32,365 nt of DNA, from positions 1 through 32,365 of IMG/VR virus record IMGVR_UViG_3300035162_001487; one strand, 5' to 3'. This document shows positions 8,904-17,336 of the stretch, piece by piece. The position numbers and the translations under genes are program-made. Numbering within the stretch: position 1 is the first letter of the stretch; every line of letters begins with the position of its first letter. This stretch comes from a virus. The notes beneath the pieces were generated by a model, which had not been told where the DNA came from, searched no databases, and saw only the letters and a program-made list of their open reading frames with translations.

Positions 8904-10811
8904 TTAAAATAATTGTAATTGATTAGTTTTTGGCTCAAGAGCTTCTATTTCTTTCTTGGCCTTCTTTATATAGAAATCATAATTGATATCATATTCTTCA
9001 AATGGCTTTTCTATGTAATCAATAAACATAGTTTGCAACCATTTACCTGCTTCTACTTGCGCAATTCTTCCATCTATACTGTGCACTTTGACAGTCTTGG
9101 AACCTCCATTACTTATGTAGTATCTAACAGTTTTCTGTAATGGATCTCTTTTGTGTTCTCCATCAACAATATGTTCTTCAAAGAACTTCCAGTCTCCTTT
9201 AGCTTTAACACCACCACAGAAATCAAAGATGCTTTTATTCTCTTTGATAGACTGCTCAGGGTCTTTACCATAGATAAAATAATCATACATAGCTTTTCTG
9301 ATACATAGAAAACTTTTATTCTTATGTAGTGGTAGATCTTCAAATACGAATCTACCTTTACATTTAGTTTTAAAGTCTTCTCCTTCTGTAACTGCTATAT
9401 AGTTATTTACATCTGCTAGTATAACCTTCTGATAGGTATCATGCTCCAGCTGCAGGTTTGTTATATCTTCCCACTCTTTACATATCTCCATATACTCATC
9501 TACATACTTTCTTGGGATTCTTGTCTCAAGGCCATCTGTATTTTGCATTAGAGGAACTGCATTAGGAATCCTTTCACATATCATCTCATATAACATCATA
9601 AGACTCAATTGGCCATTAAGAGTTATACGCATGGTAAGCTCAGGATCATATAGGAAGCTATTCTCATCATTGCTAAGACCATAGGTACTATTTAGTACAA
9701 TCTTATAAACATAGTTTCTAGGGTCAGATTTAGGTATCTTCTTTCTCTCATCAAAGAACCATTCATACTGATCACAAAACTCTTCTCTAGGAAGATGTGC
9801 TGGTGACCATTTATTTCTGATGGCTAGATTAGGATAGAAACTTGTAACATCACTTGACATTATGACAAACTCATCATTAGATGTGTATATGTCTTTACGT
9901 GCACCATGCACGCCACCAAGGCCAAAGTGTGTAGTTATTCCTTTATATCTGACACTGTATTTAAAACTACCTTTTAAATCATACGGATCTAGTTCTAGAT
10001 CTCTAAATTTACTTACCAGTCTTTGAAATGTTGCTGTCTCAAATTTAATATAAGGCAACAAAAGATCATTAACTATAAGCTTAGACCTATGGGTCCTCAT
10101 TTTCTTTAAATCATACTTTTTTATTCCTGTCTTTTTACTCAGGAACATAGCAAATAGTTCTTTTGCAATTCTTGGTTCAGATGCACTAAATAGATCTATA
10201 TTGTACTCTTTAGTAAGCTCTTGTCTCAAAGCAATTTCTTTCTTGCTGCGATACATAATTGCTTTAGTAGAAGCTACGTCATTGATACAATATTCTATTA
10301 TATTATCTATCTGCTTTAGGGTTTTAATTTCAGTACTGTGATGTATTGGCATATCTTGAATATTTTGCCAATCCATACTAAACTGAGCCCACTTTAAACT
10401 AGTTCTCTTAGCTGCATTATCCCAATGATTGAGTTTAAATACATCAACTTGTTTAATCTGCAGAGTCCACGGGGCAAAGACTGCCCACTCTCCTTCATTC
10501 TGTCTTTGAATAGTATCTTGGGCCTTTGCATATATGAACAGAGCAACTTCTTCACCAGACATTTCTAGCAACTGCTCTTTATTTTCCAATATGTGTTCTG
10601 TTATTTGAGCATCAAATCCTATACCATTAAAAGACACATGCCATTCTTCAAGAAGAATATTCCTTTCTAGAAATGTAATAAATTCTAGACATTCATTTCT
10701 TTCTTTATGAATAACAAATATCTCACGGTCTTCAGACTTAATGTCCTCAAATACGGCTATGAAACAATTTAACAAAGTCTCATAGTCCATTACCCAATGA
10801 GTCCTAGTCAT
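8904..10811 (-). CDS. Family B DNA polymerase with 3'-5' exonuclease and C-terminal beta-clamp motif
   Basis: Replicative polymerase, 635 aa (short for PolB). Exonuclease motifs: Exo I MDYET (D9, E11), Exo II FNGIGFD (N62, D67), Exo III YCIND (Y174, D178). Polymerase motif A is DVTSFYPN (321-328), motif B is K370...NSTYG (374-378), motif C is NTDG (424-427), keeping the catalytic Asp but with Asn and Gly flanking it instead of the canonical DTD. A basic KCKGRF element lies downstream. The last five residues are QLQLF (631-635), matching the bacterial sliding-clamp binding consensus QLxLF; E. coli Pol II also ends in such a motif. No TPR1/TPR2 insertions of protein-primed polymerases are obvious. 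The start ATG overlaps the upstream gene's TAA (TAATG). Very sure of family. Confidence 0.95.
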   Translation of the reverse strand: MTRTHWVMDYETLLNCFIAVFEDIKSEDREIFVIHKERNECLEFITFLERNILLEEWHVSFNGIGFDAQITEHILENKEQLLEMSGEEVALFIYAKAQDTIQRQNEGEWAVFAPWTLQIKQVDVFKLNHWDNAAKRTSLKWAQFSMDWQNIQDMPIHHSTEIKTLKQIDNIIEYCINDVASTKAIMYRSKKEIALRQELTKEYNIDLFSASEPRIAKELFAMFLSKKTGIKKYDLKKMRTHRSKLIVNDLLLPYIKFETATFQRLVSKFRDLELDPYDLKGSFKYSVRYKGITTHFGLGGVHGARKDIYTSNDEFVIMSSDVTSFYPNLAIRNKWSPAHLPREEFCDQYEWFFDERKKIPKSDPRNYVYKIVLNSTYGLSNDENSFLYDPELTMRITLNGQLSLMMLYEMICERIPNAVPLMQNTDGLETRIPRKYVDEYMEICKEWEDITNLQLEHDTYQKVILADVNNYIAVTEGEDFKTKCKGRFVFEDLPLHKNKSFLCIRKAMYDYFIYGKDPEQSIKENKSIFDFCGGVKAKGDWKFFEEHIVDGEHKRDPLQKTVRYYISNGGSKTVKVHSIDGRIAQVEAGKWLQTMFIDYIEKPFEEYDINYDFYIKKAKKEIEALEPKTNQLQLF

Positions 10812-11194
10812 TAGTCTGCCACTGCAGCGATTGAAGGTTTGCTTGCTACTTCTTTAGTAAATTTATCAGTATCAAACTTTTTAGCATTAATTGCAAAATG
10901 ATCTGTGATTTCTGTAATAGTTTTCACATCTTCAATATAATACTCTTGAAAAGTATCAATTGATCTTCTTTCCTGCTTTGCTCCTTTGTTTCCACTGATA
11001 GCTTTACCATATTCATCAAGCTTAGGTAACATATGTAAGGATGTTTTAGTCACCTTACTGATAATCACAAATACTTTAGATGACGGATCAAATATACACT
11101 CCACATATGGGCAGTCATTACTGATAGGAATCATCTTAAAAGTTTTGGTATCTTGCCAGGTTGATTCAACCAGCATCATTGTTTTTTCACTCAT
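10811..11194 (-). CDS. Hypothetical protein (127 aa), upstream partner of PolB
   Basis: No recognised domain. A predicted beta-rich first half (motifs such as KVFVIISKVTKTSL) is followed by a charged helical C-terminus. Its stop codon overlaps the polymerase start, so the two are translationally coupled. This suggests a small replication accessory protein, possibly a processivity or DNA-contact subunit, but that is context only. Confidence 0.7.
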   Translation of the reverse strand: MSEKTMMLVESTWQDTKTFKMIPISNDCPYVECIFDPSSKVFVIISKVTKTSLHMLPKLDEYGKAISGNKGAKQERRSIDTFQEYYIEDVKTITEITDHFAINAKKFDTDKFTKEVASKPSIAAVAD

Positions 11195-11212
11195 GTTAGT
11201 TTTTATTACAAA

Positions 11213-11776
11213 TTAATTAATTATTTCTGTATTTTGCAAGTGTTCCATCAAAGTAAAAGTTTCTTTTTCAATATCAGGTTTATTACACAATTCTCCTACT
11301 GATTTTAACATATCAGTGTCTACATTAAGTATATCTGCATAATCCTCAAAATACTTATCAGGATATAGATAACTCTTCATATAAAAATAGTTTGCGCTAT
11401 TATGATCAAAGAAACTGCATATACTACCTTTAGTTGACTGTTCCATCATACTAAACTTTCCAGATATAAAATAATCCCAGTCAGTTTTCATATCGGAAAA
11501 ATCAAAAACAAATATTTTATCTGTTTTATTTACATTATGTATTTCATACAACCTCGTGTGTTTTAATAGAACTTTTTCTTCATAACTTTTAAAATCATTT
11601 TTTTTATCAGGATGATATAAACATATCAGTTTCATATCCTCTGGTTTGTAAGTTGAGTTCCAAGCAAGATAAGTCTCACTTGGAACTATTCTAGAACCAC
11701 GTTTAATTCCAAGAAGCGGATATAAAAACATCTTGGATTTTTGAAAATACTTAGTGTAAATTGATTTTATTGGCAT
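11213..11776 (-). CDS. Hypothetical protein (187 aa) in the replication cluster
   Basis: Unrecognised. It begins with a basic, aromatic segment (YTKYFQKSKMFLYPLLGIKRG) and then alternates strand and helix, with FVFDFSDMKTDWDYF near the middle. No nuclease, helicase or binding motif is evident. It lies 6 nt from the exonuclease gene and 18 nt from the 127-aa gene, in the same operon as PolB. The fold looks complete and globular. Function unknown. Confidence 0.7.
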   Translation of the reverse strand: MPIKSIYTKYFQKSKMFLYPLLGIKRGSRIVPSETYLAWNSTYKPEDMKLICLYHPDKKNDFKSYEEKVLLKHTRLYEIHNVNKTDKIFVFDFSDMKTDWDYFISGKFSMMEQSTKGSICSFFDHNSANYFYMKSYLYPDKYFEDYADILNVDTDMLKSVGELCNKPDIEKETFTLMEHLQNTEIIN

Positions 11777-11782
11777 ATATTT

Positions 11783-12814
11783 TTAAAGTTTTAAGTTACC
11801 TACTGCTAATTCATACGGTAGTGTGAAATCTTTATTATCATAATGGTATGTAATCATAGGTATGATATCATCTCTAAGTTGTTTTAACCAATCATGCATC
11901 GTATCATCTGAAACCTGAAATGGATACACTTGATTATATTTATCAATAACAATGAATGTAAAGTTAATCTTCCACTCTCTACCATCTTCTTTATCTCTAA
12001 TCCACTTATAAAAAGCCAATTGATAATAAATAGCAGCCTGCATCCAATATCTATAATATTCAACAGACTCAGCAAAATCTATTAGTGGTTTTCCTGTAGT
12101 CTTAACATCATTGATAAATAAAACTTTAGCATCATTATCTATAATCACATTATCAAGTATACCTTTAAAGCCAAATGATTTGTCATCTGTGTAGATTTTA
12201 TTTTCAATCTTTACTTTAACCTCATTATAAACTTCTAGATGGGTATCCTCTTCTTTTCTATCAAGCTGTAACAACTGTACTATAGACTCATTCTGCTTTA
12301 CAGAATCAACACATTCTTTACAATAACTAAGTGTTTTATTATCTAATAAGGTCTTACCTTGACTTGATTTCAGAAACTCAAAATAACTGATATTATCAGG
12401 TATTAAGATTTTCTTGACTCTTGCTTCATCAGTCTTAAGCTTTTGATGCAAGTTTATTTTCTCCAAGAGATCTACTATTGTAGTCTCATATTTTTCCAAA
12501 GTTAGTGAATCATCTGAACTTTCCAAATGTATTTTGAAAACTTCATCTACAATTGTTCTATTACTAGTACCTGGCATCTTACCAGGTACTACAATAAACT
12601 CATCATCAAAATCTTCAGGATTAAGAAGTAGGCAGTGAATGACCCTCCCCTGTACTAGGTGAGAGTCAACACTATCTTCTTGTTCCTTTAGAATGTAATG
12701 ATTGTAGAACCAACTTGGTGAAAACAATAACTTATTTATTCCGCTATAGCTGAAATAAAATTTGCTACTGTAAAATTGTTGTAGTTCATCAGAACCAATC
12801 AAACTCTTCTTCAT
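11783..12814 (-). CDS. PD-(D/E)XK nuclease, exodeoxyribonuclease VIII / RecB-like
   Basis: 343 aa. Hallmarks of the Exo VIII/RecB/Cas4-type PD-(D/E)XK superfamily: N-terminal YSGINKLLFSP...GRVIHCLLL with H60; D221 in the strand FKGILDNVI; D236-V-K238 in FINDVKT (the D-xK pair); and a C-terminal helix with Y256xxxxQ259/AAIYYQLAFY (Q-x-x-x-Y motif). The family degrades double-stranded ends to expose 3' single strands for recombination. The gene start overlaps the upstream gene by 26 nt. Together with the Sak4-like ATPase and SSB-like protein it would form a phage recombination module. Confidence 0.87.
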   Translation of the reverse strand: MKKSLIGSDELQQFYSSKFYFSYSGINKLLFSPSWFYNHYILKEQEDSVDSHLVQGRVIHCLLLNPEDFDDEFIVVPGKMPGTSNRTIVDEVFKIHLESSDDSLTLEKYETTIVDLLEKINLHQKLKTDEARVKKILIPDNISYFEFLKSSQGKTLLDNKTLSYCKECVDSVKQNESIVQLLQLDRKEEDTHLEVYNEVKVKIENKIYTDDKSFGFKGILDNVIIDNDAKVLFINDVKTTGKPLIDFAESVEYYRYWMQAAIYYQLAFYKWIRDKEDGREWKINFTFIVIDKYNQVYPFQVSDDTMHDWLKQLRDDIIPMITYHYDNKDFTLPYELAVGNLKL

Positions 12815-14171
12815 TCTTTTCTTCTGTTTTTTGTGCTATTAATACTTCTTCTGTAACTTCTTCTTCTGTTTCTACTTCTGCCTCTTCAGTTTCAGGATCC
12901 GCCAGGGACCCTGTTTCTGCCGTGACAGACTCAGAAACTGTAACTTCTTCTACAGTATCTTCAACAACTTCTTCTTCTTCAACTTGAGGTACTGTAGTTT
13001 TATCTACAAAAGATTCAGTTTTATGGATCCAGTTGTAATTTAACTGTGGCTGATACTCTGGATTTATACCATAAGCACTTGGTTTTATATAATTAGAATA
13101 ACCATTGTTAACAAAGTAACTTTTTTGATCTTCCATAATAAAGTCAAGCGCAGCTTGATCTAATTTACCAAAAGATAATAAACTTGCAAAAACACCATCA
13201 ATATGAGTATTGCTATAAGAACCTCTACCAAGATAATTCTTCAATGATTTGAAGTTAACATGATTTCTAGTTCTAGAATTATCAATTTGAACAGCGTGAT
13301 GAAAAAATAGCATCTCAAGGTGTAAAAGACTATCTAAATAATTAGCATTAGCCATAATCTCCATGGCCATGACATGGTTATCAGTATCAGAACTATTAAA
13401 CATGTTTCTTAAGTTTTGATAAGTATCTAAATCAATCAAAACAGAATCATCACCATTAACAACTTCAAGCAATGCATTTTGCTCAATGATATTTTTAGTT
13501 TTTACCTGATCATAAATTTCTAGATTATCATCACTAATAGTCCATAGATTATCATTACTATTACTACGAATTGAAGAAGCTTTAAATTGATCTTTAGTAA
13601 GACCTAACTTTTTAAGAATCATTGGTCCTAAAGGACCATTATTAGAATTAGTAGGTTGACACCATCTAGCTGTAGGCCAATCAACAGCAATATTAGTTAA
13701 TTCATCTCTATCAAAGCCTTCTAATATATCATCTATCTTATTAACATAGTACTGATCAAAGTCAGGAGACAACTCTTTTAGAGCTTCTATTGTAGCAAAG
13801 AATGTCTTTGCAGGAACTGTATGCGTCCATGTATTTTTAAACAGCTTTTCTCCAGCTCTATCACTACCAACAACAACAGTTGCTGTTTCCAAGTCAGTAG
13901 TAGTTCTAATTTTATATTTTACAGATAAATCTTTAAGCTTTATTCTTGGGACTGTACATCCTTTCATAAAGTAAATTTTATCTTTCATTTGTGGTGTCCA
14001 TTTAGCTGTGTTAAAATTTAAACCATGTATTTTTTCATTATAGCTTTTTTTTGAAACTACATTTAGCATCTCAGGGTCAGACACTGTTACATCTCCTACA
14101 GTTAATTTATTATACTCATCCTTTTCTATATCTACATTTAAAGCAATAAAAGGTAATTTTGTTATACTCAT
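12789..14171 (-). CDS. Hypothetical 460-aa protein with SSB-like acidic C-terminal tail
   Basis: No known domain recognised. The N-terminal ~250 residues are mixed alpha/beta. Residues ~254-300 hold a helical segment with the SSDTDNHVMAM motif, which recurs in two other proteins of this window. From ~390 the chain is Glu/Val/Thr-rich and disordered, ending EEEFDWF: an acidic run closed by aromatic residues, like the protein-docking tip of bacterial SSB (DDDIPF-type). It heads the polymerase transcript after the terminator at 14183-14207. A scaffold or DNA-binding protein of the replisome is a reasonable guess, unproven. Confidence 0.75.
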   Translation of the reverse strand: MSITKLPFIALNVDIEKDEYNKLTVGDVTVSDPEMLNVVSKKSYNEKIHGLNFNTAKWTPQMKDKIYFMKGCTVPRIKLKDLSVKYKIRTTTDLETATVVVGSDRAGEKLFKNTWTHTVPAKTFFATIEALKELSPDFDQYYVNKIDDILEGFDRDELTNIAVDWPTARWCQPTNSNNGPLGPMILKKLGLTKDQFKASSIRSNSNDNLWTISDDNLEIYDQVKTKNIIEQNALLEVVNGDDSVLIDLDTYQNLRNMFNSSDTDNHVMAMEIMANANYLDSLLHLEMLFFHHAVQIDNSRTRNHVNFKSLKNYLGRGSYSNTHIDGVFASLLSFGKLDQAALDFIMEDQKSYFVNNGYSNYIKPSAYGINPEYQPQLNYNWIHKTESFVDKTTVPQVEEEEVVEDTVEEVTVSESVTAETGSLADPETEEAEVETEEEVTEEVLIAQKTEEKNEEEFDWF

Positions 14172-14182
14172 TTTTTTAGTTT

Positions 14183-14207
14183 AAAAAAGCGGCTTTTACA
14201 CCGCTTT
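14183..14207 (-). terminator. Rho-independent terminator after the AAA+ ATPase gene
   Basis: AAAGCGG (14186-14192) pairs with CCGCTTT (14201-14207), 7 bp with an 8-nt loop. On the minus strand the stem runs into six T. It lies between the stop of the MoxR-like gene and the start of the 460-aa gene, and so separates two transcription units. The plus side is also somewhat T-rich, but nothing is transcribed that way. Confidence 0.8.
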
Positions 14208-14263
14208 AGTTTTGAATTAATTTGTTAAAGGTTTTGCAAAACAGGAAACTGCTTTACCTGTGA

Positions 14264-15439
14264 TTACTTTACAGTCATCTTCACCACCTTTTGATTCAAC
14301 ATCAGTTTTGAGAATTTGGCTTTGTGACCATTAAGGATCTCTTTAACCATGTAATATCTCAAATCATCAGTAAATGAATCACAGTCAGTAACCAAGGAGA
14401 TAATTCTATCAATCATCTTTTGAGGTACTGAACCTTTGTCAGCTGTTATTGATGCAAAGTTGATAATTCTAGTACTAATTATACTAGAGATATCTGCTCT
14501 GAAATCATCATCTTTACCAATACAACCAGTCAAAGAACCTTTAACATAGTTCCAATCATCATTAGTAAGAATCTGCTCAGGGCTGATAAGCTTATCTAAC
14601 TTGTTATTAATAAACATAGCAAACAATGCAGAAGGCTCTTCTCCAATTGACCCATCACCAATCATATTGATCAGCGGCAACTCATCTTCAAACTTTTGAA
14701 TAGAGCTAATAGAGTTAAAGAAAGTAGTAATACTTCTAGGATTAACCTTCTGTGTTACAATCTCTGGATTCATCAACAAGAAGTTAATACATCTACCATC
14801 AATATTAACTTTCTCTGCCCAACGAGCCCATACATTAGCATCAAACTTTACCTCTGTAGAGATAAATCTAGTTTTCTGAGCATCATCAAGAGAAGTTACT
14901 TGATACTCACCATTATCTGGATTAGTAGTCAAAATAACATGCCAGTTCTTTGGAAGAGACCAAGAAATATATTCTTGTCTGTCCAAGATCTCCATAGTTG
15001 CTTGCATAAATCTGTGATCAGCACGAGTGTAATCATCAAGAACCAAGAAACCACCTTCAGTTCTACCTTGAATCCATTCAGGTGCAGCATGAGCCATACG
15101 CTTTTCTACAACCTTGTAACCTTTCTTCATGGCAGCATCAACTTGAGCTTCCATAATCCAAGTACTTTTACCTTCTTTATTTTGAATCTTAAATTCTTTA
15201 ACAGGAAAACCAACAAGGTCACCTAATTCTTCTATCTGAGATAGATTAATCTTTACAACGTCCATTTCCATCTCTTTACCAAGCTGGACAATAGCGGAAG
15301 TCTTACCAAGGCCCGCATCACCTTCAATATTTATTGCAACAGGTATTTTACCTTCATTTTGAATGTACTGGTTATTAGTAACCATGTGCTTTAAAAAGCC
15401 TTTTAACTCATCAACGTTTAACTGTGTAATTTTACTCAT
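14264..15439 (-). CDS. MoxR-type AAA+ ATPase
   Basis: 391 aa. Walker A GDAGLGKTS (40-48), Walker B FLVLDD (131-136) and a sensor-1-like TTNPDN after a conserved HVIL strand; ELGDLVGFP (71-79) is the segment typical of MoxR/midasin-type ATPases. MoxR ATPases act as chaperones that remodel a partner carrying a von Willebrand A domain. Exactly such a partner is encoded 13 nt upstream (15453-16670), so the two should work together. The target is unknown. The gene is followed by its own terminator. Confidence 0.88.
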   Translation of the reverse strand: MSKITQLNVDELKGFLKHMVTNNQYIQNEGKIPVAINIEGDAGLGKTSAIVQLGKEMEMDVVKINLSQIEELGDLVGFPVKEFKIQNKEGKSTWIMEAQVDAAMKKGYKVVEKRMAHAAPEWIQGRTEGGFLVLDDYTRADHRFMQATMEILDRQEYISWSLPKNWHVILTTNPDNGEYQVTSLDDAQKTRFISTEVKFDANVWARWAEKVNIDGRCINFLLMNPEIVTQKVNPRSITTFFNSISSIQKFEDELPLINMIGDGSIGEEPSALFAMFINNKLDKLISPEQILTNDDWNYVKGSLTGCIGKDDDFRADISSIISTRIINFASITADKGSVPQKMIDRIISLVTDCDSFTDDLRYYMVKEILNGHKAKFSKLMLNQKVVKMTVK

Positions 15440-15452
15440 TTCTTTTTTTAAT

Positions 15453-16670
15453 TTAAAGTTCTAATCTAATTTGTCTTCCTGGTAATTCATCATTAAAGTC
15501 AGATCTCTCCGATAATACCCATAGAACTGGCTTCCTAGGTTTTACATCTGTCCAAGCTTCTCCATCTGTAAAATAGATTAAGCTTGTAAACTCTTTTCTC
15601 TCATTAAATAATTCTAGAACAGGTTCAAATCTTGTACCTCCTCTACCTGCAACTGCTAGTTCAAACTTTCCATCATATTTCTCGACAGATTGCATCCTAG
15701 AATCACACTGTGCAATTGTGATATCAACACCTGCTTTATACAAGTGGTGTATCTCATTAATAAACTCTTTTAATTCATCATCACAAACAGAACCTGAAGT
15801 ATCAATACCTACAAGCATGTTTTGTCTCATCTTTATCTTAAGGCCAGGATTATCAGAGTACCTTTTGTTCTCTTTTCTCCTAACCTTTCTAGTAAAGATC
15901 TTAGTAGATATACCAGTAAATCTTCTGATATATGCTTTCCAATTAAATTTAGGTGGTATAACTTCATCAAGCTTAATAAGACCTGATATCTCACCTGGTA
16001 CAAATCCTCTCTTCTTAAGAGTCTGCTCTTTAGCTTCAGACATAACTCTTTGAATCTGCTTTTCAATAAGCTTCTTCTCAGCTTCAGGCATGTTTTCAAA
16101 CTCTTCCCATTCATGATCAGGAATGTCAATTTCTTTATCTCCACCTTCTCCTCCAATCTTAACACTACATTGGCCTTTTTCCATACCATCAAGAAGTTTA
16201 TCCATATTCTTGTCTCCACAAGAACCATTTTGTTTTTTATCTTCTTGAGCTTGTTTAAGCTTATCATAGTAATATCTACTACCAGCTCTTTTATCTAGAT
16301 TAAGATCTTCATAATCATTTATATCTATACCACCTTTAGGTAACCAATCTTTATCTATATACTGATTGATTTCCATATCCATTGCAATATTAGCCATCTG
16401 ATGATCACTAAACATAGTGAAGGTTGTAAGATGCTGAAAAGCTATGTGCAATAACTCATGCTTCAGTAAACCTAGTCTGTGTTCTTCTGACAAATCTGTC
16501 CAGAACTTCTCATTGATCATCAATTGAAAGTTGATGCCATTTTTACATACACCTGCAGTTGGAAGTTGATCACTCCAACTCTTGTGTAACATTAATAAAA
16601 AGAAACCATAATAGGGTTCCTGTAACATCAAATCTTTTGATGTTTTACTTAGCGAATCTTGTCTATTCAT
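15453..16670 (-). CDS. VWA-domain protein with putative metallopeptidase domain (DUF2201-like)
   Basis: 405 aa. The N-terminal part carries HELLHIAFQH (71-80), an HExxH zinc-metallopeptidase signature. A Lys/Glu-rich linker covers ~130-240. The C-terminal part is a VWA-like domain with MIDAS motif DTSGS (290-294) and a downstream AGRGGTRF segment supplying further metal contacts. This two-domain layout is that of DUF2201 proteins, which sit beside MoxR ATPases in bacteria and some phages. Its start overlaps the upstream gene by 4 nt and the ATPase follows 13 nt later. Whether the HExxH is proteolytically active cannot be told here. Confidence 0.87.
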   Translation of the reverse strand: MNRQDSLSKTSKDLMLQEPYYGFFLLMLHKSWSDQLPTAGVCKNGINFQLMINEKFWTDLSEEHRLGLLKHELLHIAFQHLTTFTMFSDHQMANIAMDMEINQYIDKDWLPKGGIDINDYEDLNLDKRAGSRYYYDKLKQAQEDKKQNGSCGDKNMDKLLDGMEKGQCSVKIGGEGGDKEIDIPDHEWEEFENMPEAEKKLIEKQIQRVMSEAKEQTLKKRGFVPGEISGLIKLDEVIPPKFNWKAYIRRFTGISTKIFTRKVRRKENKRYSDNPGLKIKMRQNMLVGIDTSGSVCDDELKEFINEIHHLYKAGVDITIAQCDSRMQSVEKYDGKFELAVAGRGGTRFEPVLELFNERKEFTSLIYFTDGEAWTDVKPRKPVLWVLSERSDFNDELPGRQIRLEL

Positions 16671-17101
16671 TGTATTATATTTACTTGGATTTCTTTGTAT
16701 TTAAAATCAAGAGCATTAAATATTCTCTTTTTCTCATTGATAATCTCTTCAATCATCAGCTCTGCAACCCATGGCTTTTTAATGCGAGCATTTGGTCCTA
16801 TCATATGACCTAACCATCTTTCTTTAAACTTTAAATCTTGCTTATATATAATAGCTACTCCCTTGGGTCTATGTTTGTTTACTAAGTCACGAAATAGTCT
16901 TGTAACTCTTACATCTACAGGAGCCCAATCCTCAAGATGAGGGTTACCGTATAACCATAAGAATAATAACTCTTCTTTGTAATCTTCTATTACAGTAGCT
17001 GGATCTCCCAGATTTACAATTGCTTGCATTGCCATATAGTGATTGTCTTTATCACTTGACCGCATCATAGTCAGTAAGTTTTTTAAAACTTCTTTATTCA
17101 T
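16667..17101 (-). CDS. Hypothetical protein (144 aa) with recurrent SSDKDNHYMAM motif
   Basis: Helical protein of unknown function. Residues ~6-33 (LKNLLTMMRSSDKDNHYMAM...) align by eye with a segment of the 460-aa protein and, more weakly, with the 137-aa protein at 24125-24538. The C-terminal ~70 residues are basic and could bind nucleic acid. It overlaps both neighbours by 4 nt (ATGA), so it is firmly part of the primase-to-VWA operon. Confidence 0.7.
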   Translation of the reverse strand: MNKEVLKNLLTMMRSSDKDNHYMAMQAIVNLGDPATVIEDYKEELLFLWLYGNPHLEDWAPVDVRVTRLFRDLVNKHRPKGVAIIYKQDLKFKERWLGHMIGPNARIKKPWVAELMIEEIINEKKRIFNALDFKYKEIQVNIIQ

Positions 17102-17199
17102 AAATTATCTATCTTTTCTATAATATCATCCTTTAATTCATCAGTCAGTGTCTGCAGTGGTAAATTTTCTATCCACTCTATTAATTCTTCTTTACTCAT
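17098..17199 (-). CDS. 33-aa microprotein
   Basis: Short acidic, amphipathic helical peptide starting MSKEELIEWIENLPLQTL. The stop overlaps the next gene's ATG (ATGA) and its own ATG overlaps the stop of the gene before it, so it fits the unbroken chain of overlapping starts and stops from 17821 to 16667. That spacing is the main evidence that it is translated. Function unknown. Confidence 0.55.
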   Translation of the reverse strand: MSKEELIEWIENLPLQTLTDELKDDIIEKIDNL

Positions 17200-17336
17200 T
17201 CTATGCACATATCATCCCACACTTCTAACAGATTCTCAAGAACTTTAATGTGTTCTTTCCAATTATCTCCATACTGTTCATTCTCAGTTAAGAAATTTAT
17301 TACTTCTTCAATTTTAACTTTATCTTGTTTACTCAT
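17196..17336 (-). CDS. 46-aa acidic microprotein
   Basis: Starts MSKQDKVKIEEVINFLTENE and is highly charged and helical, without cysteine pairs or membrane segments. The ATG overlaps the TGA of the GIY-YIG gene (ATGA) and its TGA overlaps the next ATG in the same way. The tight coupling supports real translation. It could be a small regulatory or docking peptide; no function can be assigned. Confidence 0.55.
   Translation of the reverse strand: MSKQDKVKIEEVINFLTENEQYGDNWKEHIKVLENLLEVWDDMCIE

Noticed and set aside
13620-13650. GGTCCT/AGGACC inverted repeat
   Set aside because: Lies inside the 460-aa coding sequence (codons for GPLGP) and has no T-run or regulatory position.
14696-15226. 176-aa open frame on the + strand
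   Set aside because: It is wholly antisense to the AAA+ ATPase gene, has low-complexity composition and no motif; the minus frame shows clear Walker motifs.
15833-16267. 144-aa open frame on the - strand in another phase
   Set aside because: Overlaps the VWA/metallopeptidase gene throughout and is Leu/Lys-rich shadow sequence.
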